From Ananas comosus (lineage: Eukaryota; Streptophyta; Magnoliopsida; Poales; Bromeliaceae), in contig NC_033632.1 of NCBI RefSeq assembly GCF_001540865.1, positions 10,102,888 through 10,166,887 on the forward strand: DNA of 64,000 bases, written 5' to 3'. A model generated the notes under the pieces. It searched no databases and was not told the DNA's origin. It worked only from the letters and a program-made list of their open reading frames with translations. Positions 1-12,742 of the stretch are shown piece after piece. The translations under genes were made by a program, and so were the position numbers. The first letter of the stretch is position 1; every line of letters begins with the position of its first letter.

Positions 1-203
1 ATCCCATCTAGGCTTATTGAATATTCACTTTAGTACCCTTTAGTTTTTACTTCGTCACTGATTTAATGCGAACAAAATTAGTGGAATTGATAATAAAAAG
101 ATAAAAATGAAATCATATGATACTAAATTGATATAATTTAAATCACAGAATGCTAAAGTGAGAAAGTGTGAAACCACATGGGCGGTGTCTGAAGTTTTCT
201 CTT
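1..203. repeat. MITE-like inverted-repeat element, family 1, truncated by window edge
   Basis: The text matches the right half of complete copies at 8930-9272 and 9622-9972: the centre near position 8 (taggcttattgaatattc), then a stretch ending in the terminal word tgaagtttt. The family is about 340 bp, non-coding, and its two ends are inverted copies of one another (acttcaaatacc at one end, ggtatttgaagt at the other). No target-site duplication could be fixed. The superfamily is not assigned. Confidence 0.6.
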
Positions 204-325
204 TTTTAACTTAACCTTTTTTAGTTGTACAGAACAGCAATACCTAGATGGTGAGCACAGGGACAGACCAGCTGCAGGCAATAATTTCTTCCATGCTTAC
301 CTGACTCTCTCGTGTCAGTACAAAC

Positions 326-327
<2 letters not shown>

Positions 328-360
<33 letters not shown>
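328..360. repeat. Poly(T) tract
   Basis: A run of about 29 T residues. It may be a reversed poly(A) tail of a retroposed sequence, but no body could be recognised. The short frames that read through it as lysine runs are artefacts. Confidence 0.8.
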
Positions 361-361
<1 letters not shown>

Positions 362-399
362 ATATATACCCCTCCAAAATAGATGTATTTGCATGCACA

Positions 400-1020
400 T
401 CCTTTCAAAAGTTTCCATGATCTGGGGTTGATGGAGCTTCCACCCCAATCCACCCTAAATGGAACGGTACGTAAGAGACAATAAACGAATTCGAGACGGT
501 AAATAAAATTATTTTTATAATTCAAGACGGATTCAGGAGGCGATAAAAAATTTAATCCGCTCCGCGGCCCAACTCTACTGAGAATCCACCCCGAAAAAAT
601 ATTTAAATCATAAAATAAGTTTTATCTTTTTTTAGTTCTCTCAAAAAAAAAAAATTTTCTTTTTAGAATATTATTCAGGTTTTAAATGTTATTTATTTCT
701 AACATAATACTTAAAAATAAAAATGGTAATTTCATTTTTAATTTTTTTGATTAAAATGCTAAAAATTTAATATATTTAATAAAAATTTAAATGAAAAATA
801 AAAAAATTTTGGCAGGGTAGATTTAGAAGGCGTGGTGGATCAGGAAAAAACATCCGACTCAGATCCGCTCCATTTACATCCCTAGCCCATAGAAATAGCC
901 ATATTTGCAAACATACCCCTCAACAGTTAAATTTTACATCCAACCTCTCATAATCTATGTTTGCGTGCATGCCCCTCCAATTGTACAACTCTTTAATATA
1001 AAAAAATCCTTTTAAATATT
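400..1020. repeat. AT-rich dispersed-repeat remnants, no gene
   Basis: This stretch has broken pieces of short non-coding elements. One runs roughly from 430 to 890 and ends with the words gatccgctcc and catccctag. Pieces of another appear on both sides (cccctccaaaatagatg near 370, and cccctcaacag and cccctccaattg near 920-980), as if one element had inserted into another. No open frame with recognisable similarity was seen. Confidence 0.4.
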
Positions 1021-1029
1021 ATGCTGGTA

Positions 1030-1600
1030 AAATCCGTGTTTGAAAAGATGCAAAGCGCAAAAAGGCGCAAAGCTTTCTGGAGCCTAAGCACGAGACGCAC
1101 CGCAAAACGCACGCCTCAAGAAGATGAGGTGCACGTCTAATAAAAATATAACGCTCTTAACAAACCTAATTTAAATCGATATTTTACGTTAGAAAAATTT
1201 CAAATTAGTCATACAAAAACAAAATTACTATAAAAAGCAAGAAAATCACATTTATAAATATTCTCAAATTAAAAAGAAAAAAAATTATATTTTAACTTTC
1301 AATTTAAAAGTGCTTGCTTTCTTACTTCTTGCCACTGCTCCTTGCTTGTTGTCATTAGAGGATGAAAGAGTGAACGAACAAACGAAAAGAGAAAAAAAGC
1401 GTTCAAATAAAAAAAATTTTCAATTCTTTAACATTTTAAAATATATTGAAAAAACTCAAAACCTGAAAATCCAAACCCTATACCCATCAAACGTAAAATA
1501 TCATGAGGCACGTCTGAGACACACGCCTCGCCCCCTTAGGGGGCCACCAGGCAACACCAAGCTTATGCTTGAGTCATACACCGAAAAATCTCACAAAATA
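1030..1600. repeat. Probable dispersed repeat rich in gcgcaaagc / gaggcacg words
   Basis: The left part (about 1045-1140) has repeated gcgcaaa and gcacgcctc words, and the right part (about 1500-1550) has gaggcacgtctgag and cacgcctcg, giving a loosely inverted arrangement around an AT-rich core. An open frame at 1310-1687 crosses it but has low-complexity lysine-rich composition and no recognised domain, so it is not called a gene. Confidence 0.35.
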
Positions 1601-2146
1601 AGGCCTCAAAATAACAGGAATCTAGGAATCAGTTATCGGCAAATAAGATCAAACATCATACTCGCAGATGCGGCGGAGTTCATGTAAGAACATACCCACC
1701 CGAACACCTGGCGAGTTACAAACATCGTCGTTCGCACCGTAACATTGAAGAATCTTATAAGCTATTATTCAAGTTCAACAAGTCATATTGGCCCTCTCAT
1801 GATGACATACATTCTTCTTGCAAATTTGTACTGGCTGATTGAAATTGCAGAGAGAACAAAAAAAAACAAAAAACAAACAACAACTACACTATAAAGACGA
1901 GTAGTAGTTTATGACAACTTACCGAATACGTAATCATTTACATTAAATAGTCCGTCGATCCTCCACGCTCTCCATCGACCCCCCATCTCGCATCATTTCA
2001 CCTTCAACCACACTGACTCAAAAGCAAATTTCAACCGCACATGCTACCGCATCATAGATAATGTTTCTCTTTTTTTTTTTTTTTTTTTTCTTTTTAAACC
2101 CTTGAGAAATATCATTAGTATTATAGTTTAAGGAAGCCCTTAACGT

Positions 2147-5100
2147 TTAGGATTCCGCCTGAGTAGCTTGCATGCAGCAAAACCACTTTTTCTGCAGATC
2201 AGAGGAGTTTCATAATTTGCAACAGTCGAGATATAAAAGTAAGGAAATGCGTACCAAATTATATCCTTTAGGTTAATTACTGCTTTAGTCTGCGAAGTTT
2301 GTCGAGAATTTCAGACACGCTTTTCAGAGTTTCAACTTTAACAATTTCAGTTTGGCAACTTGTTTCGATGTGTGAGGACATCAACCTCAGTTTTTGGCAC
2401 GGGTTCCACTTAATATTGCTTGGGGTTTGGTGAAAGGAGGAAACATAGTGGAAAGGTGGAGTTTTTCAGATGTTGCTCAATACGGCGTGAAACGACTTCC
2501 TCCCAGCTGGAGCGAAGTCAATCTATGGAGGAATTAGAATCGAAAAACAAAAACCATGAAGCTGTCCGATGTGAAAGGAGTCTCGAGGAATCAATTCAGT
2601 CACTTAAAGAACGAGGGAGTTGATGGAAAGGCGGTTCAAGTGAAAGCCAAGTTTCGATCAAACAAACACCCGAGTACAAGTCTAGTTCAGTGAATCCAAG
2701 TTCTGCTAAATTTGACTGCCAACTTATTTTCATACTGATCAAAACAAAGATGTCCTTGGTACCTAAAGTTTGTTCCGTGTAACAATTAAGTCTCTTCCCT
2801 TGGTTCGCCATTGGTCCTGGCAATGAATAATAACAAGATAGAAACGTACAAAACTTGCCTAAATTATAGACCATTTTGATTTGGCTACCAAATCTTCGAG
2901 ATTTTTCATTTACCGCCAAACCTTTTAATTTGTTTAACTTGAGTTAGTCACCAATACTTTGACTTCAAAATTTAAGCTAATTATTTATTTTAATGAATTT
3001 ATAATTGCGAGAATTGTATGAAATATACTAACTAAATGTAAAGATAAATGATGCGTTCAAATTTTGAAGTTAAAGTGCTGTGGACTGGCTCAAATCAAAC
3101 AAATCGAAAGATTAGATAGTAAAATCAAAATTTTCAAAGGTTAGGTAGCCAAATCAAAATAGCCCATAGTTTAAGTTCTATACGTTTTTGCCTAATAACA
3201 ATAATGCTGATGTGACATCTTCTTTAGATGGAAGACTAACAGGAGCATTCAAATTATGACGAGCAAACTTCAAGGACTAAATTGTTAAAAGTTAAAACTC
3301 TAAGACGTAATTGAAATTTACGTCAAACTTCAAAGATTATATTTTGTAATTAATCCCAAATTTTATTGCAGACATCTAGTGTGGTCAGACAAATATATCA
3401 ACTTCTATTCTCCCCAAAGAAGAAAGAAAGATGAAAGAAAAACAAGAGGTGGTTTGATTCACAAATCGTTATCTTTACAAAAGAAGGCATCCACCACATA
3501 ATATAAAGAAGTTTAGTTATGATTTCCAAGTCGAAGATAGGCTGAAAAAAGATGGTCATTGAGCAACAACAATTTTAGTTGAAGTTTTCAGGTTGATAAA
3601 ACCAACTTGGAATCTCAAAATAAGCAAGAAATTACCGAATTAGTCTTGGTAGCATATGGCCCATTCTTCAATGCGTGCTCCTCCTTCGCAGGTGAATCTG
3701 GTCCTCGTGCGTTCCCACCGGTCTTCTTCTCATCTCTAGCTTTATTGAAAATGACAGTAAATCCTTCAGCAGAAGCAGGGTCATTCACATCCCACTCACC
3801 AAACTTTGGTAGAGGTGTGCCTTTTTCCTGCTCAGAATCCAAAAAAACTATTTTCAGCAAGACAATAACATTGAGCTAGAAAAATTGGTCAGATGAGCTT
3901 TCTTTTCTTGTTAAATACTAAACAAGCAAAGTAAAATATAGCCTTAGATACTAACAAAACAAAACTGACACATTTGAAAGGTTGTAAAATTTGAGACCCT
4001 TACTATATTAAAATATCTGTGGTAATACAGTGAATCCGGTACTGTCGAGTAGAAGATCTGCATATTATAAGAATCTATTCCTATTTTTAGGACCATCTAC
4101 TAGAAAGGTTGCAGCGATCCAGCACTAACATTCTGAGGAGAACATTTATCAACGGTTTTAGTTTTACAAACAAAGTCGCCGGTCCCCATTTACATGTCTA
4201 TAACACATACAATTATACTTGTTGTAGAAATTTCATCCGAAAAAAGCTGGAAAGTGCTCTTTCTAGGGAAAGCAATTTCCAAGAAAAGAAAAGGAATGAT
4301 GATGTTTTTGGTGTTTAAATGTTTTCACAATTTTGGTTAGCAAGAAGAATGAAACAGAAAATAGCGAATAACTTCAGTAAGTTTGTCGTTCTGCTTTCTG
4401 TTGTCCAGAAAATTTATTGGGAAAACAGAAAAAGCAAATCCATACAATCTGGACATTACTTTTACAGAGAAATTAAAATTAAGCACACACAAACACTTGG
4501 AAAATATTTTCCAAGCATAAAACTATATATCTAGTTCTATCTAATACAGAAACAAGCAGCATTTCCCATCATCTGCAAGGTGCAAACAGAATGAATTGAC
4601 AGTTTTGTAAAACTGCAGCTCAAGCACACATCAGCATCCAAAGAAGTATCTTCAGGGAATAATGAAGTAAATTATTATTCACCACCATTCACATCAGCGA
4701 TACTGAAGTTGTTTTATCACTATGCATCATGCTGTCTACATGATTTTAGTTAAAACAAAAGGCAGTAATTGTATCAAGAAACAATATGACATAAAACGGC
4801 GTTCTACCAAAATCAGAGGGAAGTTCCGACACAGCAAAACAACTCACGCATAGTACCACAACCACAATGAAACAAATTTCACAAATCCAACAACTAAGGC
4901 CGTGTTTGGCCAAGGAATTACTAATTAGGTGTGGATACTAGTGAGAAATCTCGCTCTCCCATCATACAGAGAAGGAAATCGAGTCCCTGATTCCATCAAT
5001 CAATTAGATGGTGGATTCATCAACAGTAAAATCGAGTCCCTGATTAACTTAATAGAAACATCTCAAATTAAAACTAAGGAGAAGTTAAGGATTTAGGGGT

Positions 5101-5953
5101 TTATTTCAGAATTGGTTATAATTTAGGTGGTCACCATGCATTTATACCAAAGAAAAAAACAATAACAGATAACACTAAACAACGGTAAAAATGTACTAAC
5201 ACCCCGTTAACTACAGACTATTTTAAAATATGCCCCTCAACTTTACTCCTTTTAATTGGCACCCCCTTAATTTCTAATTTTTCTTATTTGAGCAATTCAA
5301 TTTTATTGAATTTAGAGGCTCTATTTAGTTGTTATTAGCGGTTAATCGTTCCAGCTTCATTTGCTAATACTTGATTAAAGCTATTAAATTCGATGGAATC
5401 ACTAATCAATCTAATAAATCGCCAATTTGATTGACTAAAATCATTAAATTCAATAAACAAAAAAGAAAAAGTTGAGGGGGTCATTTCAAAATGGCTTATA
5501 GCTGAGGGGTTCTCCATACCTTTTTTTACCACCAAGCAACTACAAAAAAACCCTAGAAAAAAGAATCAAAAACACCGCAAACAGATCCAAACAAGCAAAA
5601 CCCACACAATCTCTTGAATCTAATCGACTTGTAAAGCATAATTAGCACACTCGTATCCTTCTCCACAACCACATAATTAAAACACCATTTCCGCATCAAA
5701 ACCCCACCAAATCCTTACAACAATCCAAGAAATACCAATCCGAAACTCATTCATAACCGCATAAATTTCATGTTTAATCACAAAATCCCTAAGAAACGAT
5801 CCCACACAACCTAAAATGATCAAAAGATTCAAAACCCTTCCTAAATCAATCAAATCAAACATTTCTATACCAAACCGACCACGAAGAATCCAAATTTATA
5901 CTTTAATTACGAGAAAAAGAAGAATTTGAGGGGGAATCGACGCTCACCGCCAT
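2147..5953 (-). CDS. NOI: NOI/RIN4-family small protein, three exons
   Basis: The gene encodes a nitrate-induced (NOI) domain protein of the RIN4 family, small plasma-membrane-associated plant proteins. Exon 1 is 5953-5948 (ATGGCG, donor GTGAGC). Exon 2 is 3827-3636 (acceptor GAGCAG, donor GTAATT), and exon 3 is 2191-2147 (acceptor CTGCAG, stop TAA). All introns are phase 0 and the spliced product is 80 residues. Residues 8-14 read PKFGEWD, the core of the NOI domain and the site type cut by the AvrRpt2 protease in this family. The conserved block VNDPASAEGFTVIFNKARDE follows. The tail KKWFCC has the paired cysteines thought to be acylated for membrane attachment. A CT-rich leader lies upstream and introns 1 and 2 carry transposons. 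The exon model was made by eye from splice sites and family pattern; a start in exon 1 gives the usual MAEKG N-terminus. Confidence is high for identity and good for the exon ends. Confidence 0.92.
2264..3363. mobile_element. Non-coding inverted-repeat element inside NOI intron 2
   Basis: The left end (ttaggttaattactg, then words such as gaagtttgtcgag and caactttaacaattt) is mirrored in reverse complement by the right end before 3363 (gtaattaatccc preceded by actaaattgttaaaag). The element is about 1.1 kb and fills most of the 1444-bp second intron of the NOI gene. No transposase is present. Target-site duplications were not fixed. Confidence 0.5.
5184..5530. mobile_element. MITE, family 2, in NOI intron 1
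   Basis: This is a roughly 347-bp non-coding element. The left end reads ggtaaaaatgtactaac, and the right end is its degenerate inverse, ggttctccatacc followed by tttttttacc. Between them are the paired phrases cccctcaactt and aagttgaggggg. Related copies are stacked at 6070-7130. It sits wholly within intron 1 of the NOI gene. Confidence 0.65.
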
Positions 5954-5967
5954 AAGATTCCTCCGTA

Positions 5968-5972
5968 AGCAA

Positions 5973-6017
<45 letters not shown>

Positions 6018-6020
6018 TTA
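5968..6020. repeat. GA/CT microsatellite in the NOI leader
   Basis: A run of gagaga on the + strand is (CT)n in the sense of the NOI gene, 15-65 bp upstream of its ATG. Pyrimidine-rich leaders like this are common near plant transcription starts. It is likely in the 5' UTR or core promoter, but no TATA box could be assigned with confidence. Confidence 0.6.
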
Positions 6021-6069
6021 GAGAGAGATTCTAAATTTAGTACTCGTTGGAATAATAAATTATTATTAT

Positions 6070-7130
6070 TATTAAATGCGGGTAGAAAATGTATGTAACC
6101 CCCTTAATTATATGGAGTTTTGAAATGACTCCCTAAACATTTCTTCTTTTTTTTGGGGGCGATTAAAAGTTTGAAATTCTTGTAGCTTTTGTGAAAATGT
6201 ACGTAAACTCACTCAACTATAAAAAATTTTAAATTTGCCCTCTAGGTTTTGTATTTTTGATTGGAACCTTTTTAACTTCTAATTTGAGTTGAGCAAGTGA
6301 AAATGTACGTAACTCCCTCGGCTATGCGCAGTTTTGAAATGAGCCCCTTAACTTTTATTTTTCTAATTTAAACTCTTTTATAGTTAATCAACTTAAAATT
6401 TTATTTAATTTCGTAATAAATAGCTATTCGCAGTTCCACTCTAAAGTAGTTTAAACTGTTAAATTTGATAGAATTATCAATAAATGTGGTAAAATTTTTA
6501 ACTCATTCGGCTAAAATCAGTTAATTTCAAAATATTAAAAGCTGAGGGGTGTCAATATAAAAAATTTGAGGGAGCTTTTTTAGAATTGCGTACAGTTGAG
6601 GGGGAGTCGTACATTTTTATTTCTAAGTTTACAACTCAAAAATGTATGGAGAACCCCTCAAGCTTAATGTTTAATGTTGGAAAGTGAATTAATTCTAATT
6701 ATTTTAGCTAATATTTTTTTAAAAATTTACAATTATACTAGCCATAAAAAATTTATTATTCTATTTTTAAATGCTAAAAATTAAGTGTTTATTTTGGTAC
6801 ATATGACAAAATTATCAATGAATTTGCTCAAATCTCTATATTTTTACTAAAGTTATTTTAATTTTAAAATTGAAGGTTAAGTAGTCTTATTAATGAACGA
6901 GTTCAAAGTTGAGGGGTAGTTTCAAAATAACCGATAATTGAGGGATCTCCGTACATTTCTACCACAGTTGAGGGGTCTTTTTCAGATTGGCCGATAAAGT
7001 TGGGGGTCCCTACATTCCTTAGATTAGGGTGGTAGAGATTTAGCTTTTCTCTCTATTATATGTTGGTGAAAATGCAAGGGACCCCCTTAACTTTACAATT
7101 TCTTTTTTTTTTTTTTAAGAAACTTGACTC
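6070..7130. mobile_element. Cluster of nested or tandem family-2 MITEs
   Basis: The phrase gaaaatgtacgtaa (or a close variant) occurs near 6074, 6190, 6299 and 7070. Inverse phrases such as gttgaggggg and cgtacatttt occur near 6596, 6900, 6955 and 7005. At least three partial or complete copies of the element seen at 5184-5530 are therefore stacked here, apparently by insertion into one another upstream of the NOI gene. No coding capacity is present. Confidence 0.6.
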
Positions 7131-8929
7131 CCTTTTAGTTTCTAGTTTTATTTTATTTAAGTTATTCTGGTTTATTAATTTAAAATTTAAGCAAATTCAA
7201 TGGTTTTGTTAGTTATACAAAAAAATTATTTTATTTTTATAAAATAACTATATTACATGCGTAAAATAGCTTATCTATTTTAGTTAATTTTTTCAAATGC
7301 AAAATATCCGTAATAGTTTAGGGACTAAAATAATTGAAAATAAATATATTTAATTCCTTGTGAATTTTGGTGGCTGTTTGGCTGTTTGCATTTCGACAAC
7401 CATAATTATTGCGTGCCTGAAAAATACTGTTTGGTTGTTTGTATTCACACGTGCATTATATTCAGGACCTATGACACCTTGAAAAACTTTATCTATCAGT
7501 TTGTTCGTATTAGATTTGGAACGCTGCGAAAGTTCGACGAACTTTTCACGCGCTACACTCTATTAGAACCTTGTGGAAGTCTATATATTCCACCTAATCT
7601 TCTGAAATTTAGGGTTATAGAAATGTATTCTTGCACATGTAAAATTTTTTGTAGAAATGCATTCTTGCACATGTAAAATTTCTTGTACATGCAAAGGTTG
7701 AGAAGTTGAAAAGGCAGTGGCAGCATGGAGAAAGAAAAAGATAAAAACACTCCTACGCAAACCTATTTAGTATATCCTCATAGAAAGTCATCACATATCG
7801 AGTGTATATTCGTTTACTCATATGTTTGTAATGAATAGATAGCACAGAACATACATGGGCATAATACTGTAAGATGTGAAATGCAAATTCCAAAAATCGT
7901 GAGATGATATTTCCGGTTTAGTCATCTAACTGTTATCTATAATAGCAAATAAAACTAAAATAAAAACAAACTCGGCCTCAATTTTTGTATTTATTACTAT
8001 TCCTAGTTTTGACCATCCAAATTTTATTCCCACGCCGAGCTTGAAGTAAATTATTTTATTTTAAAAAAAATGACTTGAAGGCTGAATCTAGTATATTTTT
8101 GTATGTATTTAATCATGCTATTTATCTACCAACCATTGGAATAATAAACAAAATATGTACAATTTTATATTTATTCTTATAAAGTTTTAAAATTGCGCGT
8201 GTACACCTAAAAAGTTTTAATATAAAAATTTTAGAATTTATAATCTAGGTTTTCTGTACAATGACAATTGACAAGATAGTTAATGTAAAAACATTACAAA
8301 TAAAAGAATATTGTTAAATATTATATTAAAAAATTAAGAATAAAATGTTCACTTTAAAAAAAAAAAACTTTCATTAATTAATGTTGTAACATTCTAATAA
8401 TTTCATATCGAATGAAAAAGGGCTTTTGATTGAGAATATAAAAGGCTGCGTGCGCACTTTAGTAATAATAACTAAATTTAAGCATTGTTGGCCGATGGTT
8501 TGAGTCCCACGAGTTATCATTATCAGAATATTTATAAAAATTAAGTGTTATGCAGATATGTGATCAGATCTGGACTTGAGGAGGACATACTTAAACATAA
8601 AACATTTTGGCCCATAGATGATAGGGTTGAAATATGCGATGGCAAAAAAACATAATAATAACACTTTACACATAAATATACATATATATTGAGATAGTTT
8701 ATAGTAAATGTGTATATATATAAGGATTAAAGTAAAACACTTTCAAAAGTGTAGGGACCACTAACGTTGAACTTAAAATTTTGTGGATCAAAATAAAAGT
8801 TGGTTGAAATTTCGGGGACGAGCACTGCAGTTACAGGAGAATATATGCAAATTTCATTCTTTCGTAGGAATACACATGCAATTAACTCAATAAAATAAAA
8901 TAAAAATATCGTTCAAAAAAGGGTAGACT
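7131..8929. other. AT-rich intergenic stretch, nothing recognised
   Basis: No gene, RNA or bounded element was recognised. Short direct duplications occur, for example tgcattcttgcacatgtaaaat twice around 7625-7680 in slightly varied form. A word like an RNA polymerase III B box (ggtttgagtccc near 8496) could be the end of a degraded SINE, but no A box or poly(A) tail could be matched to it. Confidence 0.5.
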
Positions 8930-9272
8930 TTAAATACCACCCTATAGCTTCATATTTTCTCATTTTAGAATCTTATAGTTTAAAGTGTATCAATTTAGTA
9001 CCATGTGGTTTCATTTTTCTCTTTTCGTTAGCTTCCCCATTAATATTTCATTAAATTATATACAAAAAAACTTTAGATACCCCACCTAAATTTATCGAAT
9101 ATTCACTTTAATATTCTTTAGTTTTAACTTTGTCACTGATTTAGCAAAAAAATTTGTGAAAGAGATAATAAAAAGAAAAAATTGAAACTACGGGGTGCTA
9201 AATCGATACACTTTATACATAAAGTACCAAAATGAAAAAGTGCAAAACTACATAGATGGTATTTGAAGTTTT
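8930..9272. mobile_element. MITE, family 1, complete copy
   Basis: Starts with actttaaataccaccc and ends with ggtatttgaagt, inverse versions of one sequence. The arms continue inward with the same paired phrases (gtttaaagtgtatcaattt against aaatcgatacacttta). About 340 bp and non-coding. Other copies lie at 1-203, 9622-9972 and 22137-22440. Confidence 0.7.
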
Positions 9273-9621
9273 TCCTACATTTAACCTTGGACTGGAGCGA
9301 AGTAAAATGAACAGGAATTAAATTATAATATGTAAAAAGCACAGGGACTATCATTTAAAAAGAATCTATAATGAGACAAAGGAGGGGTATCTTAGCCGTG
9401 ATTGTGGGGGCGAGCGCGGGTTCCGAGGTCGCCGTTTATGACAATGAACGGCGTTATCGTCGGCGCAATTGGAGACGTGACGGCGTTAACAAGGAGCGAC
9501 GGCCGTTAACTTCTCTGCTACAAAACTAACGGGTTGGGCAGTTAATAAGAGATTGGACTCAATTAAATTTAGGGTTTTTTTTTTCAAATTTACTACCCCT
9601 AAAAAAAAAAAAAAAAAAAGA

Positions 9622-9972
9622 AAAACTTCAAGTACCATCCCTATAGTTTCGCACTTTCGCACTTTAGTACCCTGTGATTTAAAGCGTATTAATTTAATAC
9701 CCTGTTGTTTCAATTTTCTCTTTTTATTATCCATTCCACTAATTTTTTTTATTAAATTAGTGACAAAATTAAAACTAAAGAGTACTAAAGTGAATATTCG
9801 ATAAACCTAGGTGGGGTACCTGAACTCTTTTGTATATAATTTAACGAAATATTAATAAAAGAGCAGACGAAAAAAGAAAAATGAAACCACAGGATATTAA
9901 CTTGGTACACTTTAAACCACGAGATACTAAAGTGAAAAAGTGTGAAACCACATAGATGGTATTTGAAGTTTA
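9622..9972. mobile_element. MITE, family 1, complete copy
   Basis: Begins aaacttcaagtaccatcc after a poly(A) run and ends ggtatttgaagttta. The arms are long and inverted, so the transcript could fold into a hairpin. It lies just upstream of duplicated unit A, as a truncated sister copy lies just upstream of unit B. A GC-richer patch at 9400-9540 before it contains no recognised gene. Confidence 0.7.
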
Positions 9973-10039
9973 CCGAAAAAAAAATATTCCAATTAACCCT
10001 AGCAAATTTGTATTTACACTATGACCTCTTCTTACCACG

Positions 10040-10235
10040 CGAGTACTTTGTTTGCATTTTGAAATTGAACACGGTGAATAAATTACTGTGTTCATATCCA
10101 CACTTTAGCTTTTCTTTTTAACTTACGGGCGAAAAAATATAAAAAAATATATAAAAAGGAGCACGGTGATCTAATTACCGTGTGTCCGTGTTTAAATAAG
10201 ATGATTGAATCACCGTGGTCAACTTAAAAATGCTA
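10040..10235. repeat. Short inverted CACGGTGA words
   Basis: The words cacggtgaataaattactgtg, cacggtgatctaattaccgtg and gattgaatcaccgtg form three nearby palindromic or inverted units. They look like the remains of a small foldback repeat. No coding capacity and no bounded ends were seen. Confidence 0.4.
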
Positions 10236-10344
10236 CCTAGATGCTCGTGTGGCAAAGAGAAAGCTATTTATGCAAATATAAATTTGTTAAGATCATTTGT
10301 TACAAAAAAAAATTTGAGAGGGCCATGTGCAAAAAAATTAAATT

Positions 10345-12530
10345 TAAATTGGCCCGTTTGTTTCATGGAAAGTAAAGTTTAGGTTAAAATAAATTTTGGT
10401 TGAAGTAAAAATTCGCGTAAAAATTATTTTTTCTCCGCTATTTATTTTTATAGTTTTGGAACTTAATTTTTCTCAGTCTGCTGTTGTTGTTGAATTCGGC
10501 TCTTATATAATTTTGTAAAGCATAAATAACAATATAAAAAAAGTATAAACATAATATAATTATATCCCTAACAAGTAAAATTTTTTTTATACATATATTA
10601 TAATAATACAATAATAAAATTCTAAAGTAAACACCTTACCGCCCGGGATACGGAAGCGAGAATTGGAGAGGAGAGAAATGAAAGGCAATAGTATTTTACT
10701 AATTTTTTATACTTTTTTTTTATAATTAATTTTAGTTTACATAGGCCGAAATCAATTGTGATATTTTGGAGAGTTCGAATTACGATGCAATCACATGACA
10801 ATGAACCAAACAATAAAAATGAGCATTTACTGCACCTGTCTCCACTTCGGATGAAACAAACACCTTCTACTTGGACAAACGAAAATAGGCTAACTAAGAA
10901 CATTTTAATTCTCAAACTTTAATATATTATAATTTTAATTCTAACTTTATGAAATGTATGTTCACTTCTAATAATTTTCTTTTTTATTAGAACCAATTGC
11001 ACCAAATTAAATTTTCTGCAACTTCAAAAATCTTACTCTTTTTTTCGAGACTCGCAGCATACGATAACAACAGAAGCAAAAGCATCAAATCACCAAAAGA
11101 AAAAAAATATTTATAAAGTTCATTATTGAAAATATCAGGAGGAATTGGACACTCTTCATCCAGCTAATAATAAGTTGGTTAAGATAAATAGATCAAACCT
11201 AAAAATTAATCAATTGTAACATTTTTTTTTTTGCTTAAAATGTAGTGCTTGGACAACTCATCATTACTATAAATAAAATATAGCTATCCAATATAATTAT
11301 CCACATATAAATTTATTTAGATGAAAAAATAAAAAACCCCGAATACATATCCGTTTATAAAATGGCCAATTTTGCCCTAAATTTTAAAATTATAGTACTT
11401 AATTAACTCAGCGTAGTTCCTATTTCGTCATTGCTCCGTACATACATTATATATGTTACAATTGAGTAACTATTGATATACATATTTTACTCTTAGAAAT
11501 TATAGGGAAAAATAAGTTACTTAGCAAATAGTAGGTCTCTTTCATAAAGTTACCTAATCTGAAAAACAATAAAATAGAACTCTTATATATGCATTTCTCA
11601 TATTTCTAATCCAACTAAATTACTTCATTGCATCAACACAATTAATCAACAAAATAATTAGAAAAATACCGATGCTGGATTAAGTGCTATAATTTTAAAT
11701 TTTAAGAGGGCAAAGAGAACAAAAAGGCAAAGAGCAAAAGCAAATAGTAATAATGAATATTCTTTTTAGCATTTTAGCCAACAATTTATACAACCCATGT
11801 ATCTATAAAATTATACAATCTAGAACTTACATATCAATGTTGTTGTTGCTATAATATAGGACTTGTGATAGCATTATAGGAGGCCCAAAAACTTTCCACA
11901 ATTTTTGTCTCTTTTGTAGGTAACAAAGAAACATATATATACATCTTTCTTTTGTAAACAAAAAAAGAAAAAAGAAAAGTCTTGTAGCAAATATTTTGCA
12001 GTCCAGTACACAGAAAATTTCTTAACATTGTTAATATGGTGTCATCCTGACCGTTTGCCAAAAAAAAGTAAAGAAGCTAAATATAACTCCGCCTCCAATT
12101 TAAACATAGTTTGTTATCACATCAACCGATCAAGAAATTGAGATGGACTGATCTATTTTAGACGGATAGTCGGATCAACACAACGTCACTGGTGCGTAAA
12201 AATTTTCTGAGAAATTAAAAAAGAAAAGCAATAAAAACATGAAGATAAAATTCCTCAGTTCTATTGCACTTGAGCCCCGTTGATATTAAAAGACCTCTAG
12301 GAAGCCCCTTCCATCTTTTGTATTGTCGTGAGGCCGAAAGAGGACGGCTTTGTGAATGATAAAATTGTGTATCCAAAAGAGTGTGTTGATGATCTCACAT
12401 GGATTCCACAGTTGTTGATATTCGGAAGTGTTCGATATAGTAGAACCACAGCCCATTGGACGGCCGTCGGGTGAAGTCGTCATTCGTGCTGTACACAAAC
12501 TGGGCAGCTCCTGAGACAATACACGCATAA
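10345..12530. repeat. Segmental duplication, unit A
   Basis: The stretch from ggcccgtttgtt near 10352 to ctgagacaatacac near 12520 is repeated at 22448-27117, with strong identity through the whole length once two insertions in the second copy are removed. Matching landmarks include cgcgtaaaaattattttttc against catgtaaaaattattttttc, and the block around cctctaggaagccccttcc. No convincing gene was found. An open frame at 12286-12549 has a counterpart in unit B but resembles no family I know. Confidence 0.75.
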
Positions 12531-12742
12531 AAAAATTGTATGACAACAAACGTGAAATAAAAGTTGAAGAAAGAAATTACCTAAGCATACTTATAGAGGC
12601 TAACATGGCCTTGCAGGAAATTTAGAAAATGAAAAGGTATTTCTTCTATCTATCAGCCCTTTAAACATGGATCATATTTTTTTCTTTTTGGATAATTGTT
12701 GTTCCTGCCATACATCTAAGCACATCAAAATAAGGTGTGCTT

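Noticed and set aside
221..525. Frames with lysine runs on the minus strand
   Set aside because: They read through a poly(T) homopolymer and have no other support.
1310..1687. 125-codon frame
   Set aside because: Low-complexity Lys/Asn-rich reading of an AT-rich repeat with no domain or neighbours to support it.
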